A stretch of DNA of 48,904 nucleotides, taken from contig CAZEHA010000025.1 of the NCBI GenBank assembly GCA_964511665.1, positions 1-48,904 of the forward strand, written 5' to 3'. The notes under the pieces were generated by a model that saw only the letters and a list, made by a program, of their open reading frames with translations, was not told the origin of the DNA and searched no databases. The position numbers were made by a program, and so were the translations under genes. Source of the stretch: JAGOEF01 sp964511665. GTDB lineage: Bacteria > Bacteroidota > Bacteroidia > Bacteroidales > ML635J-15. This document shows positions 9,112-17,033 of the stretch, piece after piece (position 1 is the stretch's first letter; the number at the start of each line of letters is the position of its first letter).

Positions 9112-9207
9112 AGTCCCTTCGGAGTCACGATAGTGACGCAGCCTGATGCGAGAGCATCAGGTTTTTGCATTTATGCAAAAAGTAAGGGACGAGAAGTTTA
9201 TCCCGAT
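9112..9207 (+). repeat. Direct repeat, copy 2: duplicated tRNA-Arg 3' end without a tRNA body
   Basis: Same 96 bp as 8946-9041 with three substitutions, 166 bp further on. Nothing before it resembles the rest of a tRNA, so it is a 3'-end fragment only, as at an attachment site. Two of the three changes lie in the terminator loop. Confidence 0.85.
9142..9166 (+). terminator. Second copy of the tRNA terminator
   Basis: The same CCTGATGC/GCATCAGG stem, now with loop GAGA, followed by TTTTT. The stem is unchanged although the loop differs from copy 1. Confidence 0.8.
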
Positions 9208-9393
9208 GAAACACGAATACGAAAACATCAATTTCATTTTTTTAATCACCAACATTCATGCTTCCTATCAGTATTTTTAAACAAGTCGTGTCATAGTGAC
9301 AATATAGTGTTGAAGAGGTAATTCAATGAGGCGCGAAGTCTGATAAAAAATGCAATTTTTGAAGGTTCTATAAATAAATAGATGTAAAATAAT

Positions 9394-9424
9394 TATGTAC
9401 AAACGAATTAAATTAATACATTTG
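9394..9424 (+). promoter_or_regulatory. Promoter of the GH5-like gene
   Basis: TACATTTG (9417-9424) is a perfect TAnnTTTG -7 box. TATG (9394-9397) is a 3-of-4 match to the -33 TTTG with 19 bp between. The start codon is 26 bp downstream. Confidence 0.65.
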
Positions 9425-9450
9425 GATTATAAATCAAATTCCCAAACAAA

Positions 9451-12400
9451 ATGAAAAGATTTCTTTTTATTATTGCTGCAACAAGTGTAATTGCAGCCAT
9501 TACAACTAATTGGGCATTCAGCCAGACAACAATACCTTACTACCAGTTTTATTACATGAAAAACGGTAAAGTCTTTTATAAAGGAGAAGAAATTTTTCTT
9601 AAAACATGTAATTACGTGTTACGATTTCACAGGAAAACTGAAAACAACCAACTTTTAGTTGGTCCATCGGGAAATTATTTTAATAACTGGGATGCTAATT
9701 ATCCTACAACACAGGATGGCCTTACTAAATACTTACATGCCCATTTTAGTCTTATCAAGCAAATGGGGTTCAACTCCATTCGACTGATGCACACCGCTGT
9801 TGAACCACGCTATCCTTCGGTAAATGGCGAATTGGCCTACAAGGTGTGGGCAAAGGATACAATTGCCTATCCTATTACCGCAAGCAACAGAATCTTTCTT
9901 AAAGATGCAATTGGATATGATGCATGGTATTACTATGAAAACGCCGACGGGCAAAATCTTATTGACTACAAGAATGCCATGAAATTGGTTTTTGATGCAG
10001 CTCATAGTTACGATCTTAAAATAATTTGGGTTACAGGCTCCGATTGTCAATATTACACAGGCAATAAACAGTATAATAGCCTTCTTATGCCGCTTGGTAA
10101 CAATGTTACAAATAATTATATAGCTTTTTTAAATAACATTGCTTCAGAGTTTAAAGAACACCCTGCCCTTTTTGCGTACGACTTGTTTCATGAATTATTG
10201 AGTTTCAACAACGTTGAATACAGTGGTGCCCACGACTTAATTCCACAGATAGGCATTGCCGAAGTTGTGAAAACAATTAACCAAGAAGTTAAAGAAACCG
10301 ACCCGAATCATTACACTACTGCCGGCCTATTTGGTCTAAATCAGTACTTTGCATTAGGAATAAAACCATTTTATTATTGCGATTTTTTGAATTTTCACAC
10401 ATATGACAATGGTTTTTTCTACTATTTGAAACCTGAAAAATTAGGTGCTTACATCAAACAGAACTGCATACACTTTTCAACGTTAACATGTCCTTGGATG
10501 ATTGGCGAAATTGGTATTGAAACCCCACTTACAGAGAACCCTTGTAGTAGTTCTGGAAGTCATTTTGGCGAAAAAGTTGAACGCTTTGAAGTTAGCGAAG
10601 AACAACAAAAACAGTTTGCTCTATCAACCTACGATGTTAGCTTTAGTAATGGCGCAATAGGATATGCTTGGTGGGAATTTCAGAATGAACAAAATTGGAA
10701 TAATAATGGGCTATTAAAATCTACCTGTTACCCCCAAAATATTCCTATAAATATTGAGCCATATTCCTATAATATTTATGGTGCCAGAAAAGAAATTGTG
10801 CAAACAAACGAATCGAGTGTGTTTTATAATGATCCAAGCTTTACAGATTGTACTATTTCAGAAAATGATTATTATAACATATTGCAGTATCAGTCAAGTG
10901 AAAACAACACCAGAACTTGGAGTGGTAAGGTGATTAATAGCATGGGAACACCAATTCCTGACGCAATTATTCTGTTACAACACAGTCATAGCAATGATGG
11001 TGATAACATTACAGGTAATAGTTTAAAAGGTTTTTACACTTTTACCAAATCCGATGGCAATTATAGCCTTACCTTACCCGAAGGAGATAACAACCATGCA
11101 CGAATTTCTGTCTCAAAGTTTGGGTATACAACCTATTATGAGGAAAATCGCACGGTATCGGAAAATTCCGATATAATAATTAATAGTATAAGTGGTTTTC
11201 CGACAAAAAGCAACTATAATCCAACTATCGTGGTAAACAACAACCAAACTTATATTATTGATTATACTCAACGCATATCGCAGATAACCATTAAAAACGG
11301 GGGAACGCTGATTGTAAACGACACCCTGTTTTTTGATGAAAACTCACAATTGAAAATACTCCCCGGCGGAAAACTTATTTTAAACAATGGGGCTGTTTTA
11401 ACAGCAATACACAATGCCTGGCTCGGCATAGTATTGTCGGGAGATTTTTCAGAGAACCGAGCTCAAATTATCTCAACAGGGAATTGTATAATAGCAAAAG
11501 CATTTCAGGGAATTAGCGCGCACAACAATGTTGTGATTGACTTGAAAAAAGTAGATTTTATTAATAATTATCAGGATGTGATGATAAGAAATAATTCAGG
11601 GGCAACTATTAACTTTAACGATTGTAATTTTACATTAACAGCCGATGCTTTGCCGCAATATTCTGTAAGTAATTCGTGCGATAACTTTGTGAGAATTTAC
11701 AACACTACTCAAGCAAAATTTGTGAATTGCCACTTTGCCGACGAAAGAAATTATCCTGCTCATGTGCCCAATAAAACCGGCATTTACGCATACAAGGTAA
11801 ATACACTTGAAGTATTGCCCGATCCATTTATGAGTTCTAAAAAGTCTTCGTTCGATAACCTGAAATACGGGATATATGCCATTTCTGACGGCGGGGCCGA
11901 GGTGCTGACGGTGAAAAACACCGATTTTAAAACCATTCGCGGTATTTATATGTATGCCTATATGAACTTCTCGCAAAAAACAATTACCAACAACAATTTC
12001 GAAATTCTTGATTATAGCTATGCCATTGAATGCGAAAGCCACGAAGGAAAGAGTTGGCAGCAGCCCAATATACCGCCAAATACTTATATTGTTGATGATA
12101 TTTACCGTTCTTATGGCATTTATATTGATGAACAGAGCAACAATTACAAAATTGAAGGTAATGTGTTTCATGGTGTAAACGGTAATCCCGAAAATAAGTT
12201 CGGGATAGTGGCCAGAAATAACGGACCTATTAAAAATGATTTATACCGAAATAATTTCAGTTTTCTCCAAAACTCTATACAACCTGTTGGGCGTAATTGT
12301 CATGAATATGGACTTTCCGGAATTATTATTACCTGCAATAAATTCAACAACTCGAAAACCGATATTTTTGTAACCGACGATTATGCTGTTAGCTACTATG

Positions 12401-13794
12401 GTATTGCCAGAAACCAAGGTTCTTCATCCTTCCCTGCCGGAAACCTGTTCTCGGACGACAACAACCTGTTTAACATTAAAAACGATATAGCGCATATTAA
12501 TTATTTCTTCCGAAATGCAAACAGCCAAGGATATAATCCGCTCGAAGTGCCGCAGCGAATTAATGGGAATGTGAGTCCGCAACCAATATATTATGGTGAT
12601 TTAGATAATACTTGCCCTGACAACACCTCATCAACGCCGCTTATCGACCCTGATGTAGTGTGGGGCGAAATGAATGTCGCCGAGCAGGCTGAAAACAATA
12701 TTGACCAAACCCTTGCCACGCTTACCGATGGTGGCAACACACCGCTCACGGTGGCCGAAGTTGCATTAGCCAGCGACTACAATGCATGGCAAACCTACCT
12801 GAGTTTGATTGCCAAATCGCCTTACCTGAGCGACGAAGTGCTTCAGGTGATTGCCGGAAAAGAATACGCCCTAACCGCCCCCATGGTGCGCGATGTACTG
12901 ATAGCTAACCCCCAGGCTGCGAAAGACCCTGCCATTCAAAAAATACTGGACGAGCGCATTGATAAGCTCCCCGATTATATGCTCGAACAAATCAAGCTGG
13001 GCATGATGCAAATGTCACCCAAAGAGTTTCTCGAGATGCAGAAAGCCGAGCAACGCCGAATTTACGAAAACAACATGCTCGCCTTATTGAACCACTATTC
13101 GGAAAAGGCCGATAGCACTAACTCATACAACGACAGCATAGTTATGGTGCTTAATCATCGTATAGAACCGCATTACTTGATGCTGCTTGCCCAACACTAT
13201 TTTTCGCTGGGCGAAACCCATTTGGCCAATCAAACACTGAGCGATATTCTTGCCCAATTTGTAATGGATGAATTTGAAACCAATGAAGTAAAGAACTTAA
13301 GAGAATACTATTCGTTTTATACCAGTTTACAGGTAGATTCCTTATTAGATATGCAGCAGTTAGACAGCACCACTCTTGAACTTCTTAGGGATTTCGAAAG
13401 GAAGGGAGGTATTGCTGGCACTCATGCCACCGCCCTGCTTATGCTGAATGGGGCAAGCGATTACAGGGAGCCGGTGTATTTGCCGGAAGAAGATATAAGC
13501 ACGCGGGGAGTAAAAAGTAGCAATAACTTTTTACCAACCAATAATTATGTAAATATTTACCCGAATCCTGCAGATGAATATTTTCATGTTGAATATAAAT
13601 TACCCAATGAAGAAACACCGCTGTACCTGACGGTTTTCGATGTGCTGGGTAAAGCAATATTTCAGCAGAAGCTTGCTGCTAAGCAAGATGTTGTCATTAT
13701 TATTACGGATAAACTTGGCAGTGGTTCGTTTACCTTGTGCATATCCAACAGTAAGTCTGTTATAATCAGCAGAAATTTTACGATACGTCAATAA
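9451..13794 (+). CDS. T9SS cargo: GH5-like glycosidase, CarboxypepD_reg-like domain, parallel beta-helix, alpha-helical module, sorting domain
   Basis: 1447 residues with a signal peptide to about 25 (AFSQ). Residues 35-450 resemble a GH5-type TIM barrel. MGFNSIRLMH is the typical early strand, DLFHELLSF carries Glu248 as candidate acid/base, and WMIGEIGIET carries Glu353 as candidate nucleophile, with an aromatic AWWEF strand later. Family members cut beta-glucans or mannans, and the substrate here is unknown. Residues 488-575 look like a CarboxypepD_reg/Ig domain (WSGKVINSMGTPIPDAII). Residues 590-1065 are short-strand repeats of a right-handed parallel beta-helix, and 1068-1330 are alpha-helical (YLSLIAKSPYLSDEVLQVI). 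A T9SS type A domain spans about 1367-1447 (IYPNPADEYF). The acid/base motif reads HE rather than the usual NE. The first two-thirds are visibly more AT-rich than 12,600-13,300, suggesting a mosaic gene. Confidence 0.83.
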   Translation: MKRFLFIIAATSVIAAITTNWAFSQTTIPYYQFYYMKNGKVFYKGEEIFLKTCNYVLRFHRKTENNQLLVGPSGNYFNNWDANYPTTQDGLTKYLHAHFSLIKQMGFNSIRLMHTAVEPRYPSVNGELAYKVWAKDTIAYPITASNRIFLKDAIGYDAWYYYENADGQNLIDYKNAMKLVFDAAHSYDLKIIWVTGSDCQYYTGNKQYNSLLMPLGNNVTNNYIAFLNNIASEFKEHPALFAYDLFHELLSFNNVEYSGAHDLIPQIGIAEVVKTINQEVKETDPNHYTTAGLFGLNQYFALGIKPFYYCDFLNFHTYDNGFFYYLKPEKLGAYIKQNCIHFSTLTCPWMIGEIGIETPLTENPCSSSGSHFGEKVERFEVSEEQQKQFALSTYDVSFSNGAIGYAWWEFQNEQNWNNNGLLKSTCYPQNIPINIEPYSYNIYGARKEIVQTNESSVFYNDPSFTDCTISENDYYNILQYQSSENNTRTWSGKVINSMGTPIPDAIILLQHSHSNDGDNITGNSLKGFYTFTKSDGNYSLTLPEGDNNHARISVSKFGYTTYYEENRTVSENSDIIINSISGFPTKSNYNPTIVVNNNQTYIIDYTQRISQITIKNGGTLIVNDTLFFDENSQLKILPGGKLILNNGAVLTAIHNAWLGIVLSGDFSENRAQIISTGNCIIAKAFQGISAHNNVVIDLKKVDFINNYQDVMIRNNSGATINFNDCNFTLTADALPQYSVSNSCDNFVRIYNTTQAKFVNCHFADERNYPAHVPNKTGIYAYKVNTLEVLPDPFMSSKKSSFDNLKYGIYAISDGGAEVLTVKNTDFKTIRGIYMYAYMNFSQKTITNNNFEILDYSYAIECESHEGKSWQQPNIPPNTYIVDDIYRSYGIYIDEQSNNYKIEGNVFHGVNGNPENKFGIVARNNGPIKNDLYRNNFSFLQNSIQPVGRNCHEYGLSGIIITCNKFNNSKTDIFVTDDYAVSYYGIARNQGSSSFPAGNLFSDDNNLFNIKNDIAHINYFFRNANSQGYNPLEVPQRINGNVSPQPIYYGDLDNTCPDNTSSTPLIDPDVVWGEMNVAEQAENNIDQTLATLTDGGNTPLTVAEVALASDYNAWQTYLSLIAKSPYLSDEVLQVIAGKEYALTAPMVRDVLIANPQAAKDPAIQKILDERIDKLPDYMLEQIKLGMMQMSPKEFLEMQKAEQRRIYENNMLALLNHYSEKADSTNSYNDSIVMVLNHRIEPHYLMLLAQHYFSLGETHLANQTLSDILAQFVMDEFETNEVKNLREYYSFYTSLQVDSLLDMQQLDSTTLELLRDFERKGGIAGTHATALLMLNGASDYREPVYLPEEDISTRGVKSSNNFLPTNNYVNIYPNPADEYFHVEYKLPNEETPLYLTVFDVLGKAIFQQKLAAKQDVVIIITDKLGSGSFTLCISNSKSVIISRNFTIRQ

Positions 13795-13852
13795 AACTCT
13801 TACAAGCCAAATCATAGTCAGATTTCAATTGTTGTAATATTCAAGTTTTTAA

Positions 13853-13860
13853 TAAGATTG
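13853..13860 (+). promoter_or_regulatory. Weak -7 box before the second cargo gene
   Basis: TAAGATTG matches TAnnTTTG at 7 of 8 positions, with an ATTG 21 bp upstream as a weak -33. It lies only 5 bp before the ATG, so the leader would be extremely short and the call is tentative. Confidence 0.25.
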
Positions 13861-13865
13861 AAAGT

Positions 13866-15407
13866 ATGAAAAAAGTAATAGTTATTGTTGTTGCGTTGGT
13901 AGTGGTGTTGCAATTATTTTCGCAAGAACGGTTTTACTCGCTGTATCCTGGGTGGACGATCAATGTTGCAATTGAATCCGAGAATATATACACTACACTT
14001 GGTTTAGATACGTTGAATTATGGGTATGAAAACACTCCAATATTTAATGTTTTAGATGAAACGGGTGATTTACTACATTCGTACCGATATGTAAGCGATA
14101 CTATTGTGGGTTTCTCGAACTATACATCCAGGAGTTACAGTTTTCATGATGATTATTTTATCGCCAGCGGGGTGTATCGCGAGTACACTAAAAGTTATAT
14201 TTTGAATCCAATTCTGATGTATTTTAATAATTCAACTTTTTACCTTGATTCAATTATTGATTTCAAAGAATTTTTTGCAGGTAGATCAACTCAAATAAAA
14301 TTTCATAAAGAAAACGACAACTCAATATTTTTGCTTGGCACAGTACAAATAAACCTAGATTGGACTACAAACACTTTCTTCGGCATTTACGACCCGTCGG
14401 ATGGTTCTTTTTCGTACAAGGATTATACCCGCCCGAATAACTGCAAAATGACTCCCTATCAACTACACCCTACGCACGATGGAGGCTATATTATCAGCAC
14501 CGAGCAGGATATGACCTGGACAGACCCTGAAATTGTGAATGCATGTCTTGTTAAGATTGATGTCAATGGTAATGAACAATGGCGGCTGATTGTGGGTGAC
14601 GATTCTACTTGCAATTTTCGCCCACGTATATTCGATGCGCCTGACGGTAATTACTATGTTGTATGGACTGACCCATATTATGTTACAACCTGGAATATGC
14701 AGCTAAGCAGCACCAGCACTATAAGAATTGCCAAACTTATTGACAATGGCACCTCCGGTGAATTGCTCAATGAAGTCGATTTATGGCACGACCTGGGAAA
14801 TTTTGCCAGATTTCCTTATGTAATTCGAGATTCGTATCAGGACTCGATTGGCAATATGTTTTTGCTGATTCAATGCGAATACATTAGCGGTTTAGTAAAA
14901 ATCTTTCCTAACGGCAGGGGTGCGTGGTTGCGCAGCTACCGTGTGTTCCCCGAAAACAACCCTACCTACAGTGTAACCAGTTTATATGGTATGAGCCGCA
15001 CCTCCGACGGAGGCTTTATGCTCACGGGCGAGTTTCGCAGCGACCCGGGGGCGATGTTTCCCAATGGAATTTACAGTGCGCTGGCTATAAAGCTTGACTC
15101 GTGCGGTTGCCTCGATGCCGAAGGCTGCAACCCGCACTGCGGCGACAGCTACCTGCCGCAGTATATTCGTATGCCACAGGCAGAAGTGTACCCGAACCCT
15201 GCGGTTGACCGGATTACGATACAACTGCCCGACGGGGAATACAACATAAAGATATATTCAACCGGCGGGCAGTTGCTGCAGGAAGAAAACACGGAAGCCG
15301 GCGCCGAAACTACGGTAAGTGTGGCCGAATTGCCCCCGGGGCACTACACGATGCTGGTGTCGGGCGGCGGAAAGTTGTATAGGGCAAAGTTTGTGAAGGT
15401 GGAGTAG
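13866..15407 (+). CDS. Secreted beta-rich protein with T9SS sorting domain
   Basis: 513 residues. A signal peptide (MKKVIVIVVALVVVLQLFSQ) is followed by about 400 residues of beta-strand-rich sequence. Recurrent phrases (HDGGYIIST, APDGNYYVV, TSDGGFMLTGEF) look like blades of a propeller of the kind found in Bacteroidota secreted proteins. A Cys-rich stretch (CGCLDAEGCNPHC) follows at about 418-430, then a T9SS type A domain from about 437 (VYPNPAVDRITIQLP to YRAKFVKVE). No catalytic motif is visible. It sits 71 bp after the GH5-like cargo gene on the same strand. The last 400 bp are clearly more GC-rich than the start. The export route is well supported; the function is unknown. Confidence 0.8.
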   Translation: MKKVIVIVVALVVVLQLFSQERFYSLYPGWTINVAIESENIYTTLGLDTLNYGYENTPIFNVLDETGDLLHSYRYVSDTIVGFSNYTSRSYSFHDDYFIASGVYREYTKSYILNPILMYFNNSTFYLDSIIDFKEFFAGRSTQIKFHKENDNSIFLLGTVQINLDWTTNTFFGIYDPSDGSFSYKDYTRPNNCKMTPYQLHPTHDGGYIISTEQDMTWTDPEIVNACLVKIDVNGNEQWRLIVGDDSTCNFRPRIFDAPDGNYYVVWTDPYYVTTWNMQLSSTSTIRIAKLIDNGTSGELLNEVDLWHDLGNFARFPYVIRDSYQDSIGNMFLLIQCEYISGLVKIFPNGRGAWLRSYRVFPENNPTYSVTSLYGMSRTSDGGFMLTGEFRSDPGAMFPNGIYSALAIKLDSCGCLDAEGCNPHCGDSYLPQYIRMPQAEVYPNPAVDRITIQLPDGEYNIKIYSTGGQLLQEENTEAGAETTVSVAELPPGHYTMLVSGGGKLYRAKFVKVE

Positions 15408-15491
15408 GTAAACAAGTCTGATATCTGATGTCAGATGGCAAATGTCAGATGTTTTGAAACGGTTTAGATGGAGGGGGGTGTTCTTGACAGT

Positions 15492-15515
15492 GTATTCACA
15501 TTTGACTTTTGACTT
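15492..15515. repeat. 24-bp direct repeat, copy 1
   Basis: The word starting GTATTCACATTTGACTTTTG is repeated exactly at 15680-15703, 188 bp away. Confidence 0.85.
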
Positions 15516-15621
15516 GAAAAACTACTTCGATGTTTTTCAGAACAGAGAATTTTGTAACTTGCACTGTAAAATCTGATGAAAGTGAAGACCATAGCAATAA
15601 TTTTGCTTTTATTTTCTGCCC

Positions 15622-15651
15622 CATCCGAGTTACTCGCAGAGAACTCGGATG
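15622..15651. repeat. Perfect inverted repeat
   Basis: CATCCGAGTT (15622-15631) pairs with AACTCGGATG (15642-15651) around a 10-nt loop. The words CCCCATCC and TTACTCGCAGAGAA recur together near 15827-15850, without the inverted arm. Confidence 0.8.
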
Positions 15652-15679
15652 TATTCTTCGATGTATTCTTTCGATAGCA

Positions 15680-15703
15680 GTATTCACATTTGACTTTTGA
15701 CTT
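15680..15703. repeat. 24-bp direct repeat, copy 2
   Basis: Exact copy of 15492-15515. It is followed by another TTTGACTT word and variants of the TCTGACATC word. Confidence 0.85.
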
Positions 15704-15770
15704 TTGACTTCTGCCTTCAGCCTTTTGACATCTGGTATCTGACTTAGTACCTTTGCCTTAGGATACACGA

Positions 15771-15821
15771 GACGCGATGAAGAGAGATGCGATGAACAGA
15801 GACGCGATGAATCGCGTCTTT
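15771..15821. repeat. 15-bp tandem repeat ending in a palindrome
   Basis: Units GACGCGATGAAGAGA (15771-15785), GATGCGATGAACAGA (15786-15800) and a partial GACGCGATGAA. The last unit forms a strong hairpin, AGACGCGA (15800-15807) with TCGCGTCT (15812-15819), followed by TTT. It could stop transcripts coming from upstream before the surE promoter. Confidence 0.8.
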
Positions 15822-15889
15822 ACTTCCCCATCCCTTTACTCGCAGAGAAGAACAATCAACAGCATTTTATTCATAACATAGCCTCACTG

Positions 15890-15922
15890 TCTGTTTACTC
15901 TTGTTAAAAAAAGCTATATTTG
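15890..15922 (+). promoter_or_regulatory. Promoter of the surE-lpxB operon
   Basis: TATATTTG (15915-15922) is a perfect TAnnTTTG -7 box with TCTG (15890-15893) 21 bp upstream as a partial -33. The ATG at 15947 lies 24 bp beyond it. The box overlaps an in-frame TTG at 15920, which argues against that codon being the start. Confidence 0.7.
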
Positions 15923-15946
15923 CCATGTTTTAATGAAAAACGGCGA

Positions 15947-16723
15947 ATGGCAAACACTGCGAAAAGACTGATTTTGGTTTCGAACGACGACGGCATTCAC
16001 GCACGTGGTTTACATTATTTAATCGAAATGATGAAGCCATTTGGTGATGTGGTGGTGGTTGCTCCCGAAAATCATCAGTCGGGAATGTCACATTCCATCA
16101 GCATCCTGAAGCCCATTCGCGCAAACCTTGTTCGCGACGAAGCCGGCCTTACGGTATATTCGGTGCCGGGCACTCCTGTCGATTGTGTGAAACTGGCAAT
16201 TAATAAGCTGTTACCCCGTAAGCCCGATATCATGGTGTCGGGTATAAACCACGGCTCCAATTCAGCAATTAGTGTCATATACTCTGGTACCATGGGTGCA
16301 GCTATCGAGGCATGTCTCTATGGAATTCCTTCTATTGGTTTCTCGGTGCTGAATCATTCTCCCGATGCCAATTTCGATCTGGTTGCCGAACAGGGTCATA
16401 AACTCATTGATGTCGTATTAAATAAGGGTTTGCCCAATGCTGTTGCCCTGAATGTGAATTTCCCCAATATTCCAAAATCTGAATTTAACGGTTTTAAAGT
16501 CTGCCGCCAAACACGGGGTGTATGGCAAGAAGACTTCGACCAACGCACCGATCCTTATGGCATGAAATATTACTGGCTTACCGGCACTTTCAAAAACTTT
16601 GAGCCCGATGCTCACGATACCGACGAATATGCATTAAGTCGCAATTATGCTTCAGTGGTGCCGGTTCATGCCGATTTAACAGCCACACAAGCTCTTCAAG
16701 ATATTAAAACCTGGAATTTTTAA
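15947..16723 (+). CDS. surE: 5'/3'-nucleotidase SurE
   Basis: 258 residues from ATG 15947; a TTG at 15920 would add 9 residues but lies in the promoter. The N-terminal metal-binding motif of the family is present (LVSNDDGIHARG, Asn13-Asp14-Asp15). So are PENHQSGMSHSIS, GTPVDCVKLA, VSGINHGSN and YSGTMGAAIEA, which carry the other metal and phosphate contacts. SurE removes phosphate from nucleoside 5'- and 3'-monophosphates in the cytoplasm, and the length is normal for the family. It opens an operon: a small membrane protein starts 4 bp after its stop and lpxB follows. SurE next to LpxB is, to my knowledge, a recurring arrangement in this phylum; the functional link is unclear. Confidence 0.96.
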   Translation: MANTAKRLILVSNDDGIHARGLHYLIEMMKPFGDVVVVAPENHQSGMSHSISILKPIRANLVRDEAGLTVYSVPGTPVDCVKLAINKLLPRKPDIMVSGINHGSNSAISVIYSGTMGAAIEACLYGIPSIGFSVLNHSPDANFDLVAEQGHKLIDVVLNKGLPNAVALNVNFPNIPKSEFNGFKVCRQTRGVWQEDFDQRTDPYGMKYYWLTGTFKNFEPDAHDTDEYALSRNYASVVPVHADLTATQALQDIKTWNF

Positions 16724-16727
16724 CACT

Positions 16728-17033
16728 ATGGCTCACGAAAAACTGCAACAACTTAACAAAGCCTGGGTAGGGCTGCTTTTGGGATTATTACTCCCCTTGC
16801 TGGCATTTTTGGTTTTATATGCATATAAATCATACGATAGCGACACGCTTGTGCTATTTATTAACCGACTGAAACTTCAGGGAGCGTTTATCAGCGTTTT
16901 AAGCCTTTGTGTGTTGCCCAATCTGTTGTTGTTTTTTACTTTTAAAAAACTCGATTTTTGGTATGCTATCAAAGGAGTGGTAGCCTCGGTGTTTTTCTAT
17001 ACTATCTTGGTGGTTGTGCTCAAATTTGCCTGA
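16728..17033 (+). CDS. Small inner-membrane protein in the surE-lpxB operon
   Basis: 101 residues with three likely membrane helices (about 13-34, 51-70 and 78-99) joined by short charged loops (YKSYDSDT, FKKLDFW). I know no function for it. The gene begins 4 bp after surE and its TGA shares one base with the ATG of lpxB (TGATG at 17031-17035), so it is translated in series with both. The position suggests a role at the cytoplasmic membrane where LpxB works, but that is inference only. Confidence 0.82.
   Translation: MAHEKLQQLNKAWVGLLLGLLLPLLAFLVLYAYKSYDSDTLVLFINRLKLQGAFISVLSLCVLPNLLLFFTFKKLDFWYAIKGVVASVFFYTILVVVLKFA

Larger units (their letters stand above)
8962..9450. other. Gene-free region between tRNA-Arg and the GH5-like gene
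   Basis: The region holds the two 96-bp direct repeats, their terminators and a promoter. The spacer 9042-9111 contains a short direct repeat of GTCAGAGTGAG (about 9069 and 9081). I see no coding sequence: a 73-codon frame at 9100-9321 merely runs through the second repeat copy. Confidence 0.7.
15408..15946. other. Gene-free repeat island between cargo genes and the surE operon
   Basis: About 540 bp with no credible gene. It is built from recurring short words: variants of TGATGTCAGAT near 15430, two copies of a 24-bp word, a perfect 10-bp inverted repeat, a 15-bp tandem repeat ending in a hairpin, and the surE promoter. A 90-codon minus-strand frame (15496-15768) is just a translation of these words. 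Confidence 0.75.

Noticed and set aside
9100..9321. 73-codon plus-strand open frame after the tRNA
   Set aside because: Most of it lies in the second copy of the tRNA 3'-end repeat and its terminator.
15496..15768. 90-codon minus-strand open frame
   Set aside because: It translates the short repeated words of the intergenic island (TTTGACTT and related), has no homologous look and no promoter or coupling.
15920..15946. Upstream TTG start for surE
   Set aside because: The codon overlaps a perfect -7 box, and the SurE N-terminus fits ATG 15947.
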